Origin: Vombatus ursinus | Taxonomy: Eukaryota; Chordata; Mammalia; Diprotodontia; Vombatidae | Length of the DNA: 64,000 bases | Reading direction: 5' to 3' | Assembly: GCF_900497805.2 (NCBI RefSeq) | Contig: NW_020948739.1 | Coordinates: 14,619,593-14,683,592, forward strand | Shown: positions 11,241 through 22,908 of the stretch, piece after piece | Layout: each line of letters opens with the position of its first letter | Position numbering within the stretch: position 1 is the first letter of the stretch | Notes under the pieces: model-generated | What the model was told of the DNA's origin: nothing | The model's input: the letters and a program-made list of their open reading frames with translations, nothing else | Database searches by the model: none | Position numbers and translations under genes: made by a program

Positions 11241-11605
11241 CAATTGTTACTGGGGCAGTATGAGAAATCAATACTGTTTTGGCTGGAAAAAAATTTCATA
11301 TCCTTTTCTCAATACCCTATTAATAAAGCAAGCAGGCCAGACAGACCTCCTGTCTTTGCAAATCAGGAGGGGTATTTAATGAATCTGAAGAGATTCAAAT
11401 CTCTTCATGATAGAAACCAAGTAAAAGCAAAACTATCGACAGTGTCTCCTAGGCTAAGGCTAAACTCCATGAATCACATATTTCAGTGGTACCTTTCACG
11501 ATGTGAGAACTTTTAAAATGCCAATGAGAACATCTATTTTTAGTGTCTGTGTTGGTAGGCTTTGTTTATTCCTCTGAGAATATGTAACTTTTATGAGAGG
11601 AGTCT
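11241..11605. other. Intron 6, nothing recognised
   Basis: Includes a 90-codon open frame at 11244-11516 with no recognisable domain and no splice or start context supporting a gene. Confidence 0.45.
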
Positions 11606-11778
11606 AGATTTAGGGCTCAAAGGGACATTAAATGGTATCTACTGTGACCCTCACATTTTGTAGGTAAGGAAACTGAAAACCCCAGAGGTTAAGAGACTTG
11701 TCCAAAAGCCACAAAGCCTCAGAGTGAGGAGTGAAACCCAGGTCCTCTGATTCCAAACCCAGAACTATGTCTACAGTA
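11606..11778 (-). repeat. MIR-type SINE
   Basis: Antisense CORE-SINE with aggtaaggaaactgaaaa, gttaagagacttgtccaaa and gaaacccaggtcctctgatt. Confidence 0.8.
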
Positions 11779-12014
11779 GCAGAACAGACAGGTAGATATT
11801 CTACTTTCCCTGACAATGTATTCCATCTCCTGGGGTGTAGAGGTCAGTCTTAGACAATTTTGTACTCTGAAATTATCAAGAAGAATCACAGAGTAGCATT
11901 TCACATAACGCTAGAGGAGGGAAGTGTGTAAAAACATTACAATGAGCACTTGTTAATTACCTAATTTTTGTAGATATAAAAAGTTTAGATCAGATCCTTT
12001 CTTTGTAGGCCACT
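11779..12014. other. Short unassigned stretch
   Basis: Nothing recognised. Confidence 0.4.
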
Positions 12015-12645
12015 GTGGCAATTGGGGCCTTTTCCATCTCTTATCTAGACTACTACTGCCATAGTCTTCCAGTTGGCTTTAGGTTTTCCAAACACATTTT
12101 CCAAACTGCCAAAAATAATCTTTCCAAAGCACAATCATGTCATTCCTCAGCTCAAGAAGTTTCATTTGCCCCCTAATTCATCTAGGATAAAATATAAATT
12201 CCTTAGCTCAGCTTTAAAAGACTTGCACAATCTGGTTCAAGCCCATCTTTTCAGGTTAAATGCATATTTATTCCCATCTGCATTTTTTTTTTCATTTCAA
12301 CCAAACCAGCCTATTTGCCCTTACCTGAACTTAGCCTGACATCTCTCACCTCCCTGCCTTTGGAGGGGCTTTCATGCCTGGAATGTACTTCCTCCTCACA
12401 GTTGCCTCTTCAAATCCCTAGCTTTCATCAAGTCTCAGTTTATGTGCCTTCTCTCATAGGGAGTCTTTCCTCATTGCTTTTGTTGTTAATTCTCTCTCTT
12501 GCTAGCTCCATTTATGATGTATGTAATTATCTACTTACAGGTATGCCTTGAAGGTAGGAGTTCTTTTTCATTTTGTCTTTTGATCTCCAGAGCTTACTAC
12601 ATGGTAGATGCTTAATAAATGCTTGTTGGATCTGATTGAATGGAC
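12015..12645 (+). repeat. LINE2, 3' 630 bp
   Basis: Sense LINE2 from the tagactactactgccatagtc block through cacaatcatgtcattcctca, aggataaaatataaattcct, tgcctggaatgtacttcctc, to the tail taataaatgcttgttgg. A long continuous copy for such an old family. Confidence 0.88.
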
Positions 12646-14345
12646 ATAAAAATACTTTGTGGCCATTTTTTCAAATTGGGAATACAAGGAGCTTTTATTT
12701 TCTCAAAGGACGTACGCCATAAACCTCAAGAATAGACAATGAATTTTACAATGAAGCAAAGCTGGGAAGGCTGACATCGAAAATTACTACATTTTTTCAG
12801 GCAAAAGATCAGTTCTGAAGGAAGCCATTGATAGACCACATGTTTTAGTGCAAGCAATGTAAGTTCAATCAAGGCAATCAACTCTTATAATAGTAATAAT
12901 ATTTCTTCCCTCACTTCTGTCCTAATGGCCTCAGCTATCAGCAATGTCACTCTTCCTGAACATTGTGGAAATAACATATATCTGAAATACTTTATAATTC
13001 TGAGCATATTAAAAGAAAATAACAGTATGAAAATACCCCTTATCAAACAGAAGTTGATTTCCTTAAAAGGCTAAGACTCCAGTATAACTTAAGCAACATT
13101 CTAATAATGAAAAATCATTTCCCCAAAATGAAGATTTTTGTTAAATACTTAAAAGGCATGGATCAATTTCATGCTCTGCCTGTCACTCTTCTTTTATATG
13201 TTGTTTGCCAAGGCAAGTGACATTATACGGTGTATTTGTCTTAATAGTGAGAAAAATATTTGCAGGGATGTGATCTCTTCCCCACCCCACCTCCATTTGT
13301 TGAGTGTTATCACCCTAATGGGATTCTAATTAAATTCATAAATACATCTGTACACATTGATATCTCTACATATACGTTCAACATCTGTTCACATCTCATT
13401 CCACATCCTGCAAATTCCAGTTCAATAGAAAATTAGGATTTATGCTAATGATGAACTCTGCAACCCTCACATAGCTCATAAGTGAATACTAAATGGTGGA
13501 AGAACTGAGAGTCACCATGAGAATGAAGAATAATTTTAGGAAGGAGATGGTATAAGAAGAGAGAATGAAAGGAAGTTTTGATCAAATAAAGGAAATTATG
13601 TTCATAGTATCTGTATTTTAATGTTTGTGTTGGTGTGTATACATATATGCGTATATGATGTACTGGCATACTACAAAACCGATTTACAAATATGCTGTTA
13701 AATTTCTTTTTGAATAATGCTTATCACCTTTTGCTGATCTATTAGTTGAGTAATTATATCAGAAAAGGAAATGAAGCTAGTTCTGATTCACTCCTAGCGA
13801 CCACCACTATCTTTCTGAAGCAATAACAATATATTTAATAATCCTTTCTAGAACTTTTCTGGGCTTTTATGTGACATTCATCCTTTTATAAAAAAAAAAA
13901 AACAACTTGTTTCTTCCTATTGTAAACCAGCACTTTTGTCCATTTCCAGTACTATGCTACCTCTCATTTCTTATGATTTCTAAAAAAAAAACAACACAGT
14001 GATGCCGTGATCATTTCTAATTCTTTCATTATTCTAGGATGCATTTTTTTTCTGAAAATGAGACTTGAAACAATTTCAAGTCATTTACAATTAGTCATTT
14101 CTTTACTGTTGTCTCAGATAAATCTAAGGTCCATTGTGACTTAACCATGTTTGTTCTACTATTACTAATTTGAAACTCATTTTCCTTAATAGAGACAAAG
14201 TAAGAATAATATTCCTCATACATAACTCTAATAACATCAGTCCCCACTGCCCTTCCTCCCCAAATAATGCATAAAGTCTTATCTTGGCATTGATATCCAA
14301 GAACTTTCAAAACTTCAGGCAACATCTTTCCAGCCTTCTTTCCCA
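12646..14345. other. Intron 6, nothing recognised
   Basis: The longest stretch in intron 6 without an obvious repeat (about 1.7 kb). It contains several A runs near 13890 and 13985 and scattered open frames under 85 codons. Regulatory content cannot be judged without cross-species alignment. Confidence 0.5.
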
Positions 14346-14665
14346 CTTAGAATCACAAAATCACAAAAGTCAAGATCTAGAAGATCTTCAGAGGCCATAT
14401 AGTCCAATCTGTACCTTAAAATACAACCCCTCTATATAACACAAAAAAGTGGTCATCTAGCCTGTAATCACAGAATCCCCTGTTCTCAAGCAGTTCATTC
14501 TACCAATAAATTATATAAACTGTCTACAAACCTTTGACTTATTCAAACATGAACCATATTTGCCAACTCACATTTATCTTCTGTCATCACAGAATCACAG
14601 ATTCCCAAAGTTAAAAGGGACCATGGTAGATATCTAACTCAGCCATCCTTCCTGAGCTCAATTTA
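14346..14665 (-). repeat. CR1/L3-like LINE fragments
   Basis: Two blocks starting with the reversed octamer (aatcacaaaatcacaaaag at 14351 and atcacagaatcacagattcc near 14587), with gaggccatatagtccaat and gtggtcatctagcctg in order. Diverged. Confidence 0.65.
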
Positions 14666-14847
14666 ACATTGATCTTAATGAATACATAAATGCATAGTTG
14701 ACTTGTTTTGGAGAATCTTGTCAAGTTCTTCATGGAATTTCTCTACTTCATTCTTATACAATAGATGTTGATCCAAAAACTACAATTACCTTCTTGGTAG
14801 TCATTTTGCTCATGTTCAGTCATGAGCAATGCAATGCAAAATCAATC

Positions 14848-15225
14848 AGTGACAATTATTTATTAGGCTTCTACTATGTGCCAGGCACTGTGCTAAGTAC
14901 AGGGGATACACAGAGATAGAATTAAACAATCTATACTTCTAAGGTGTTTACATTTTAGTAGGGGGTGAAGACAATGTGTGCATATTAATTATATATGCAG
15001 CATATATATACATACACATATGTGTGCAAAGTTAATAAATGCACAAACATACAAAGGAATTAAATATGAGATAGTCTGGGAGGAAAATCACTAGAAGTTG
15101 GGGGGGGGATCAGGAAAGACTTCATGAAGAGGATGGTACTTGAGTTTCATCTTAAAGGATGAGAGGGATTCTCTAAGGTCACACTAAAGAGCAGTTGCAT
15201 TCCAGGAACGGGGGATGGCTAAACC
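14848..15225 (-). repeat. LINE2, 3' end
   Basis: Antisense tail cttctactatgtgccaggca, gtgctaagtacaggggata, then ggaaagacttcatgaagagg and a gcattccaggaacggggg block from further upstream in the element. An ATAT/ACAC microsatellite interrupts it near 14990. Confidence 0.82.
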
Positions 15226-15349
15226 AACTATGCTATGTCTCAGTTGGATTTGAGTTCAGGTATAACCAATGTTTTCAGTTCATTTTCTCTTTCTCCCAAA
15301 GGAGCGACTACTACTAAGAAAGCTTTGTCATTATAATATTTCTTCATGG

Positions 15350-15582
15350 TTATTTTTCAGTTTCAGTCATGTTTCTGCGTGTCTGACTCTTCCAGACCCC
15401 GTTGGAGGTTTTCTTGGCAGAGATACTGAAATGGTGCACCATTTCTTCTTCAGTTCATTTTACAGATGAGGAAACTGAGGCAAACAGGGTTAAGTGACTT
15501 GCCCAGCTAGTAAGTGTCTGAGGCTAGACTTGAACTCAAGAAGATGAGTCTTTCTGATTTTAGGCCTGACACTCAATCCAAT
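15350..15582 (-). repeat. MAR1-type SINE
   Basis: Reverse orientation: gtctgactcttccagacccc (RTE-like tail), gttttcttggcagagatact, cattttacagatgaggaaac, gacttgaactcaagaaga, ending in the decayed head region. Confidence 0.8.
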
Positions 15583-15662
15583 TACATTTAGAAAAACAAC
15601 ACTCTTCCAGAGCCATAGAATATACCAATTTATGTCATTGGTTACTTAGAGAAGGCATGAAG

Positions 15663-15663
<1 letters not shown>

Positions 15664-15694
<31 letters not shown>

Positions 15695-15709
15695 ACGCGC
15701 ACGCGTGTG
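15664..15709. repeat. (TG)n with GCACGCGCACGCG block
   Basis: About 15 TG units followed by an alternating purine-pyrimidine stretch with CpG steps, the composition that favours Z-DNA. Confidence 0.95.
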
Positions 15710-15939
15710 GATGAGTGCATATGATTGAGTTTAAATTCATTAAAGCTACTAGAAAAATAACTTAAAATATTTCTGTTGCTGATGGCAAGTCATTACCATT
15801 ATCATCTATATATAAACATAGATGGAAAAAAACTAATATGGATGTAAACTGCCACGTATGAAAAAGGGGTTAAAATTTCACACCCATCTATTGCCAAAAG
15901 TGTCCCCTGTGCAAAAAGAGGTGAAATTTTAATCTGACA

Positions 15940-16240
15940 ATTAAACATGCCCTTATTAAGCACTTATTGTAACTAAGGTGGGGAATCTGAGGCCTTGAGG
16001 CCACGTGTAGCCCTCTAGATTCTTAACTGTGGCCCTTTGACTGAATCCAAACTTCACAGAACAAATCCCTTAATAAAATGATTTGTTCTACAAAACTTGA
16101 ATTTGGTCAAAAGGCTGCACACAAGGACCTAGAAGGCCGCGTGTAGCCTCGAGGTTGTAAGTTCCCCGGGCCTGTGCCTAGACATTCAGAGAGAAATAAA
16201 ATAGTCTCTGCTTTTAAGGGGCTTACATTTTACTAGCAAG
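15940..16240 (-). repeat. LINE2 tail split by a MITE
   Basis: Left part cttattaagcacttattg ends at 15975. The right part resumes at 16173 with tgtgcctagacattcag and ttttaaggggcttacatttt, as expected for an antisense LINE2 tail. Confidence 0.75.
15976..16172. mobile_element. hAT-type MITE, copy 1
   Basis: A 197-bp non-autonomous inverted-repeat element with ends aggtggggaa and ttccccgggcc. Internal arms cctttgactgaatccaaact and the inverse of aatttggtcaaaaggctgc pair around a short AT-rich centre. Flanking octamers tgtaacta (15968-15975) and tgtgccta (16173-16180) match at 6 of 8 bases, fitting a decayed 8-bp hAT target duplication. A second copy lies at 41588-41775. Confidence 0.8.
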
Positions 16241-16732
16241 ATATATTTTGTATGTGAAATAAATTAAAAAGTGTATATAAAACAATATACTTTGTAAGTC
16301 ACATATTCCTTTTGAGAGAGGCAGGGAAATAAATAGAAAAACAAAGGAAGTAATTCCCAGAAATTAGGTATTCATTTCTAGGTGTGAAGTAGGGAATTGA
16401 CTCCAATGTTTTAATTATTAAAAGATGCTCACATTACGATGACTGGAAGCCTAAATGCAGTCAACATTCTAGTAATTGGCTCAATCTTACTCAAAGATTC
16501 TTTCATAATATGCACATATGAGACTCATTGCCTAAAATTAGCTAGTGTGTTGTGTGTGAGGGAAACGCCACTATCATAGACAGAATGTGTTTTCTACTAG
16601 AAAGTTACTCCAGAAATGACTTAAAATAACAGGGACTATGTTACTGATTCTTGTTTGTTTGAGGGTGGGATAGTGTAATGGAAGTAACTTGAAATAAAAC
16701 ATCCTAAATTATGAGAAATGCATTTCTCTTAC
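16241..16732. other. Intron 6, 5' end
   Basis: Intron directly after exon 6 in transcript sense (donor gtaaga at 16732-16727). No named repeat. Confidence 0.5.
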
Positions 16733-16834
16733 CATTTTATATTCCTTCCATCCTCTTTGAAAATCGAGACTCCCATCTTCACGATGTTGTATTACTGTCC
16801 AACCTCCTCCTGTAAGCTCCATATTGCAAAATAC
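16733..16834 (-). CDS. ANGPT1: ANGPT1 exon 6 (fibrinogen-like domain, N-terminal part)
   Basis: A 102-bp exon of exactly 34 codons, phase 0 at both ends: [20 protein letters not shown] to [11 protein letters not shown]. The GGGWTVIQ-RxDGSxDFxRxW pattern is the signature of fibrinogen-like domains. The Cys in VFCNM should pair with the Cys in RDCADV of exon 5, the first disulfide of the domain in this family. Acceptor is ttttttatag before 16834; donor is ATG|gtaaga after 16733. Human ANGPT1, from memory, reads MDVNGGG where this reads MELTGGG; the rest looks unchanged. The open frame and clean sites indicate a functional exon. It lies 14.1 kb upstream of exon 7. Confidence 0.98.
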
Positions 16835-17304
16835 CTATAAAAAACAATAGGAAAAGAATGGCACACAAGCATTGAATTGGTATCCACAGAAGATGAAATA
16901 AACATGAAATAGAAAATTTTAGTAGTAAAAATCAGCTAGGTTGAGTCTCAAGAATAATGGTCACAAGGCTGAAATACCATATTTGCTATTTACTTGCTGT
17001 GTAAGTACATACACAGTACACAGACTTTTGGCAAATCATCGGATTTCTTTGGGCTTCAGTATTCTCATTTATAACATAAATGTGTTGGATGAGATAATCT
17101 CAAAGATTTTTTTATCTCTAAGTTATGGAATTCTATGACAACAGATTGATTTGATTTTCTTATTGACCAAACTAGATCTGATCAACTCCACAGAACATTT
17201 AACATCAAGATTGAAAATAATGCTAAATTAACTAAATGAAAAGTAGTAGACTTGACAGTCTTAAATAAACTTGAGAATATGAAACATAAAAAAAAAATAA
17301 ACAT
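16835..17304. other. Intron 5, 3' end
   Basis: Contains the T-rich region before the exon 6 acceptor; nothing else recognised. Confidence 0.5.
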
Positions 17305-17475
17305 AAGATCATTGGATTTTAGAGATGGAAGGGACCTTAAACATCACTTAATTTGACTCCATTTTATAGATGAGAAAACTAGAGATATTAAGCAACTTGC
17401 CCAAGGTCACACAGTAAGTATCAGAAGAGGATTAGAACTCAGGTCTTCTTATTGCAAATTCATTATTCTTTCTAG
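17305..17475 (-). repeat. MIR/THER1-type SINE
   Basis: Reads ttagagatggaagggacctt, cattttatagatgagaaaac, cccaaggtcacacagtaagt, gaactcaggtcttcttattg. Well preserved. Confidence 0.85.
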
Positions 17476-17511
17476 TATGCCATTCTACTCATCTTAATCT
17501 GTAATTTGTAT

Positions 17512-17632
17512 GCATGCATGTGTATATATGTATGTATATACACATACATACATATGTGTATAATAAAATATATATGTGTGTATATGGGTATGTATACACA
17601 CACACACACACACACACAAACACACACAAAGT
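17512..17632. repeat. TG/TA/CA compound microsatellite
   Basis: TGTATA and ACATAC units ending in a (CA)n run. Confidence 0.95.
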
Positions 17633-18260
17633 TTTGAAATCACATGCTAGCATAAGTCAAATGTAATAGTTCTGATCCATTAAACACCACTAGAAACCAA
17701 ATTTGGCACATTGGGTGACTTTTGTTCCCAAACAGAAGAGGGAGGAATATGACCTGTTACGGTCCTTTTGACAGGGTCATACTTTCTTTCCTATATGGAA
17801 AAGCTATTCTAACCTTCCACACACTTGTGTGTGCTTCAGTTGTTCTAAAAGCCACAGCATTTATTCATAAGTTGATGTATTTCCCCCTAGAGTCCTAGAG
17901 AGAAGGAAAACATATGTAACGCATAATGGTCTTTGGAGAGCAATCTCTGTTTTCAGAGTAGTGTGCAGAGCAGTAGCCGCTTGATAATTCAAGACCATCT
18001 GTGGGGATGATAATTGCCTTGTGTTGCTGAATCAGCAAATTACTGGAACATTTCTGTCGCTGGCTAAAGGTGTGGGTATGAAGCAATAGCAGTAGTTTGT
18101 GTGGACACACAGCATGCAAAGTTTCAATTCAGGGAAAAACCTCAAACTGTCCCCTAAGGCAATGAGTGGGGACCAAAAGGGCGACAGGGCCCTCAAGCAG
18201 CAGTCACAATCCTAGTCCAAAACACAGGACTGCCAATATATTTACTGTGAAAAGGACTAT
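17633..18260. other. Intron 5, nothing recognised
   Basis: Slightly less AT-rich than its surroundings. A 74-codon minus-strand open frame here has no recognisable domain. Confidence 0.45.
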
Positions 18261-18261
18261 T

Positions 18262-18345
18262 GATTTCTAGACACATAGAATGTTAGAGCTGGGTGGGACT
18301 TTGAATATCATCTAGTCTAACCTCTTTATTCTACAGGTAAAGGAA
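18262..18345 (-). repeat. CORE-SINE fragment
   Basis: Reads gaatgttagagctgggtggg, atcatctagtctaacctctt, tctacaggtaaagg; truncated by the MAR1 that follows. Confidence 0.65.
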
Positions 18346-18368
18346 ATTTTTTTAAAAAGTACAGCAAA

Positions 18369-18620
18369 GGGCAGCTAGATGGCACATTAGATATAACACT
18401 GGACTTGGAATCAGAAAGACTCATCTTCATGAGTTCAAATCTGGCCTCAGACATTTACTTGCTGTGGGATCCTGGGCAAATCACTTAACCTTGTTTGCCT
18501 CAGATTCTTCATCTGTAAAATGAGTTGGAGAAGAAAATGGCAAACCACTCCAGTATCTTTGCCAAGAAAACCCCAAATGGAGTCACGGAGAGTCTTACAT
18601 GATTGAAACAATTGTACTCA
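18369..18620 (+). repeat. MAR1-type SINE, full length
   Basis: Head gggcagctagatggcac, CORE region (tgctgtgggatcctgggcaa), and RTE-like tail (ccaagaaaaccccaaatgga). Flanked by a perfect 8-bp duplication acagcaaa at 18361-18368 and 18621-18628. Confidence 0.92.
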
Positions 18621-18628
18621 ACAGCAAA

Positions 18629-18818
18629 AAGAATAGAGATTAGAATTAGAGCCAGGAAGAGCTGGGTTCAAATGTCACCTGTGTTATTTACTGACTGGTT
18701 ATCTAAGCCCAGAGAGTCCCTTCATATTCTGTGCTTCAGGTCCTCCATTGGTAAAATAAGGAAGTAGGACGAGGTAGCTTCTAAGGTCCCTTTCAGCTCT
18801 AAATTTATGATCATATAA
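18629..18818 (+). repeat. MIR/THER1-type SINE
   Basis: Reads gagccaggaagagctgggtt, caaatgtcacctgtgttatt, ctaaggtccctttcagctct, the usual THER1-like ending. Confidence 0.75.
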
Positions 18819-19399
18819 GAGTCAGAGAGGTGACTTGACTTGCCAAATATCACAGGGCAAAGTAGTGGCAAAACAGGGGCAGAGCCTTCTCTCCCTTTCC
18901 CACCTCCCCTCTTCTCTTTATTTCTTTCTTGGGTCCCCTCTACTTTATGTGACCTATGTTTTAGGAAATCTAGGAATATTTTGCTATTCCTCGATCACAA
19001 ACTATACTGTCTGTCCCATGTCCAAATTACTCTTGTGAAATATGCAGTTACTTGGCCTCACAGATCACAGACCTGGCTTGATGACAAATATCTTAATTTC
19101 ACTGTGTATTTGAAGTTTCATGTCAAGAACTTCTTTAAAAATAGAGAGGAACAAATGGGATTCTCTGGTTTTGTGCTTAACTTCTTAAATAACTGAAAAC
19201 TCAAAGATAGCTTCCTGTTTCAAAAAGATGTAATTTTTCCAAAAATAAATATGGAAGCAGGGGTGGAACTGGATGCTGCCAATGCATCCGTCTTTGAAAT
19301 TAAGTTCCTTGTTGGATTACTGTACATTATTGCCCACATTACCATTGGAATAATATACACTATTGCTCAATTGATGCACTTTATTTATGTGAGAGCAAA
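18819..19399. other. Intron 5, nothing recognised
   Basis: Carries a 118-codon plus-strand open frame (18840-19196) with no domain, no repeats and no splice support; probably chance. Confidence 0.45.
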
Positions 19400-19915
19400 A
19401 GCTAGCCCCATCTAGTCCTTGCTGCCCTATAACTTTATGTCACAAGCAAATTAGTCTGTTTTACCTCAAACAAGCATGGTGGCATCTTTGTTCACACCAT
19501 TGCCTTAGCTTCAAATTCTCTCCCTTTGTATAGTCCCTACCTATCTAAATTCTTCTCATACCTCACAGACCTTCTGATAGGCTTCCTCTGCAACGAAATT
19601 TTTATTGATTATTGTGACTGGGACTTTTCTGTTCCTTCTCTGAACTATTATAACCATTTGTTTATATGACTCATATGCCATTTATTTCATATTTGCTTCT
19701 AGTTCTTGGTACATAGTAAGCAACCCAATAAAAAATTTCCATTCATTCATTTATTCTACAATTGTTATATTGTTCATATCTTAGTTATTCTCATTTGATT
19801 ATAAGTTCCTTGGGGGCAGTGATCATCTCTTACTTATTTTTGTATTCCATAAAGCACTTTGCACATAGAAGGCACTTAAATGTTTTTGAATAAATAAAAA
19901 AGTAATCTATAATGC
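19400..19915 (+). repeat. LINE2, diverged 3' region
   Basis: Includes a decayed ctcacagaccttctgatagg block, then gattataagttccttggggg, aagcactttgcacatagaag and gcacttaaatgtttttgaa: the LINE2 tail in sense order. Confidence 0.7.
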
Positions 19916-21177
19916 CCACATGTAGTTTCAGTGACTATAACTTTTGTTTCATTGGTATAGAGTTACTGACCAGCTTATATCTATAGTTAATTTGCATGTA
20001 TCATGTTTTCTTGACATTCTTTCTTTGCTTAAGAATTTTCAGCCACTTAACCTATTACAATGAATGCCTTCTTATAAACTTCAATTACAAAAATATTATG
20101 TCCTGAGAGGAAATGTCTTCTCCTACCAGTCTAGTTGATTTAATCACAGAAACTAAGAGAGAACTTGTAACAGAGCCTATAAGATATTAAAGACGTTAAT
20201 GTGTTAAATGAAATGCTAATGTGTATCTAGGCCTTGTTGCCTCTTTATGAAGTATGAAGGATGATGAAATTACAGGGGCAATTTGGCTGAAGATTGACTC
20301 CAAATCTGGTGGTCTTTTAAAATCTAATCTCGCCACTTCTGAAGACAGTCTGGCCTGAAGCAGCTTAGAGGAGTATGATCTCTGACAGAAGAGAAGAGAG
20401 CTGAGTAAGGATTTAAGAGAGAAGTAGTTCTGGTAATCTAGAGTAGAACAGCCAATAAAAATAGGCCTAGGGACCAAAAATGAGCCATTTGTCCAGCAGA
20501 AATGCTACCCAAGAGGAGCAATGTGTAGTTATCACAAAAAAGAAAGGATACTAGCCCTACAATACTAGTGACATAAGTTTTTTGGTCATATGTTTTCTGT
20601 ATGTATGTTTCTCACTACCAATGTACTCAGATTGTGCCCACTCTTACCACCAATTTTTTGCCATCTTGAGAATTGCTTTTGCTTTGAGATAATTGTCTCT
20701 ACTAGACAACTATTAAAGGTAAGTGCTTTGGTAGGTGAATCATGAGCTTTAGTTTTAGAAAGAAGTACCACAGGGCATACTTTGAACCTTGATAGGTAAT
20801 AGTAGCCCATTTAGAGAACCAACCACAGAGTTCAAGTACAAGTATGACTACAGGTTGGGAGGTTGGGAAGTAGGACCCAAAGAGGATGCTACAATTAATA
20901 ATATTGTTTAGTACGTGAAAAATATGCCTATGTGAATTTGGAATGAGACTTTATTTTCCAAGATTAGCCTTTTGATGTGTTTAGCGTATGCACTCTTAAA
21001 ATTCACAATGTGATTGACCTCATTGATATATGTCTATCTTGTATTATACATTTATGGTATTCATTGCATACTAGTTATATTTGTACCACAGATAAGGGGT
21101 ACAGAAAATAAAGTCAAAGGATTTTAGAAGACAAAGATATCAATATAGGTTGGCAAGGCTGTTAAAAATATATGGAA
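19916..21177. other. Intron 5, nothing recognised
   Basis: About 1.26 kb with no named repeat. A 93-codon minus open frame (20196-20477) resembles no family I know. Confidence 0.45.
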
Positions 21178-21224
21178 ACACACTTATTATATATATATAA
21201 TATACATATATATTATATATGGAA
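21178..21224. repeat. TA-rich palindromic tract
   Basis: Self-complementary TATATATATAATATACATATATATT-type stretch interrupted only by single steps; short enough to be a simple-repeat relic. Confidence 0.8.
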
Positions 21225-21249
21225 ACAGTGGCATTTGTGTTGAACGTTT

Positions 21250-21865
21250 AATCAGTGGAATCACAGAGTATGAAGGAATGTTAGCAGATATCTAATCTAA
21301 ACCATACCTTATTAATAATCCCTCCTATCATAACTCTTACAAGTAGTTGTCTAACCTCCATTTGAAGACTTCCACTAAGTATGAATCCAATCTACCTGAA
21401 ACAGGCCATTCCACTTGTGGGCAACTCTAATCATTTAGGAAGTTCTGCATATTCAGCTATAAGCTGAGTTTCTATAGCAATCTCCCCATTGGTCCTAGTT
21501 CTTCCCTTTGAGGGGAAGCAGAATAAATATAATTTACATCAGTTCTTCAAATCTCTCTACCACAGGTATATCCTAGAGTATTCCCCCCTTCTCCAGGATA
21601 CATAGTCCTAGTTATTTCAACCTCTCTTCCTAGCATGAGCCTGAGGTTCTAAACCACCCCAACTCACTTCTCAAGGTTATCAATGCCCTGCCTGAAATGC
21701 TGCACCCAGAATTGAGCATTATATTTCACATGTGGCCTGAAAAAAAGCAAATTACATAAACTGACTTATTCTGTTCACTATGCTTCTTTTCAATATGAGA
21801 TCTCATTAGCTTTTGGGTTGTCATAGTACTGTATTGACTCAAAGTGAACTTGCAATTTATCAAAG
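21250..21865 (-). repeat. CR1/L3-like LINE, about 600 bp
   Basis: A long antisense CR1/L3 run: tccatttgaagacttccact, aggccattccacttgtgggc, ggtcctagttcttccctttg, ctgcacccagaattgagcat, ctcattagcttttgggttg. The most complete L3-like copy in the window. Confidence 0.82.
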
Positions 21866-21959
21866 CTCCCAGATTTTGGAATGAATGAGTAGGACTTATT
21901 TGGAAGAAGTGAAGGTGACACACTAAGAACACATGTGCATAGGAAAAAATGAACAATGT

Positions 21960-22840
21960 TTTGGGAGGCCAGTAAGATTAGTTTGCTTAAACAAAGGGCT
22001 CATGGAGAGGAATAGTTTGGGATAATGTTGGAATGATGCCAAGGAGACATCAAATTAAGTGGCCCCTTGAATCTCAGGACAAGGAGTTTGGACTTTATCC
22101 CGTAGAAAGTTAGGAGTCACATTAACTTATTGGGCAGATAATAACATGATTAAAATAGCATTTTAGGAAGATTAATCTGGAGGCAGGGTATAAGACAGAA
22201 AGGAGGTAGAAGAGACTTAGGTCAAGGAGGCTGATCAGGAAGTTGTAATAATCCAGACAAGTCATAAGAACATAAACATGGGCAGTGCTAGAATGGGTGT
22301 AGTAAGTTGAATTGTGATGTTATTGTTTAATATCTGGTGGCCATGTTTTCTTGGGTTCAAAGAATCAGAGAATCATGGAATTTAAAAGCTGGAAGGGATG
22401 TGGAAGATCATTTATTCCAAACTATGCATTTTACGGAATGTTCTTTTTTTTTTGTCATTCAGAAATGGAAGAGCAAAGTTTCTTTTGGCAGCATTTGTAG
22501 CAGCTTGTAAAATGGAAAAAGGGACACGTATGAGATTTAAAAGGCAGAAATCAAAAGGATTGGGTGCTGACCAGATAGAGATGGTAAAATAAAGGTAAGG
22601 ATAGAGATGGCTTCATGCTGTTGAGCCAAAGTAACTCGGAGAATTGATAGGAATAGGAAAATAATCAAGTTAAAGAGATAATCAAGCTTCACTTGGTTGT
22701 GTTGATTTTGAGGTGAAGGCAGGACATTCAAATGGAAATGTCTGGTAGCATGTTAAAGATATATAGCTAGGCTAGAGATTTGTAGGCATAGAGCTCAATT
22801 TCAGAGTTGGAAGATCATATCAAAGAGGCCTTAGAGTCTG
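21960..22840 (-). repeat. LINE2 internal region with foreign insert
   Basis: Antisense LINE2 3' half: gtttggactttatcccgtag, ggaagattaatctggaggca, ggctgatcaggaagttgtaa, then after an insert (about 22310-22510) ggacacgtatgagattt and tggaaatgtctggtagcatg. The insert belongs to the duplicated 233-bp segment annotated separately. Confidence 0.7.
22288..22520. repeat. 233-bp duplicated segment, copy A
   Basis: Aligns without a single gap to 24038-24270, at a constant offset of 1,750 bp, with 15 mismatches by my count (about 93.6% identity). Its edges appear to be LINE2 sequence; its middle contains a CORE-SINE-like piece (aatcagagaatcatggaatt) and a T run. No known family fits the whole unit. Confidence 0.9.
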
Positions 22841-22843
22841 ACC

Positions 22844-22854
<11 letters not shown>

Positions 22855-22892
<38 letters not shown>
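22855..22892. repeat. (CA)n microsatellite
   Basis: About 18 CA units directly upstream of a SINE. Confidence 0.97.
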
Positions 22893-22893
<1 letters not shown>

Positions 22894-22908
22894 TACACAC
22901 AGAACCCT

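Noticed and set aside
18840-19196. 118-codon open frame as a gene
   Set aside because: Same reasoning; low-complexity Ser/Leu/Pro start and no family resemblance.
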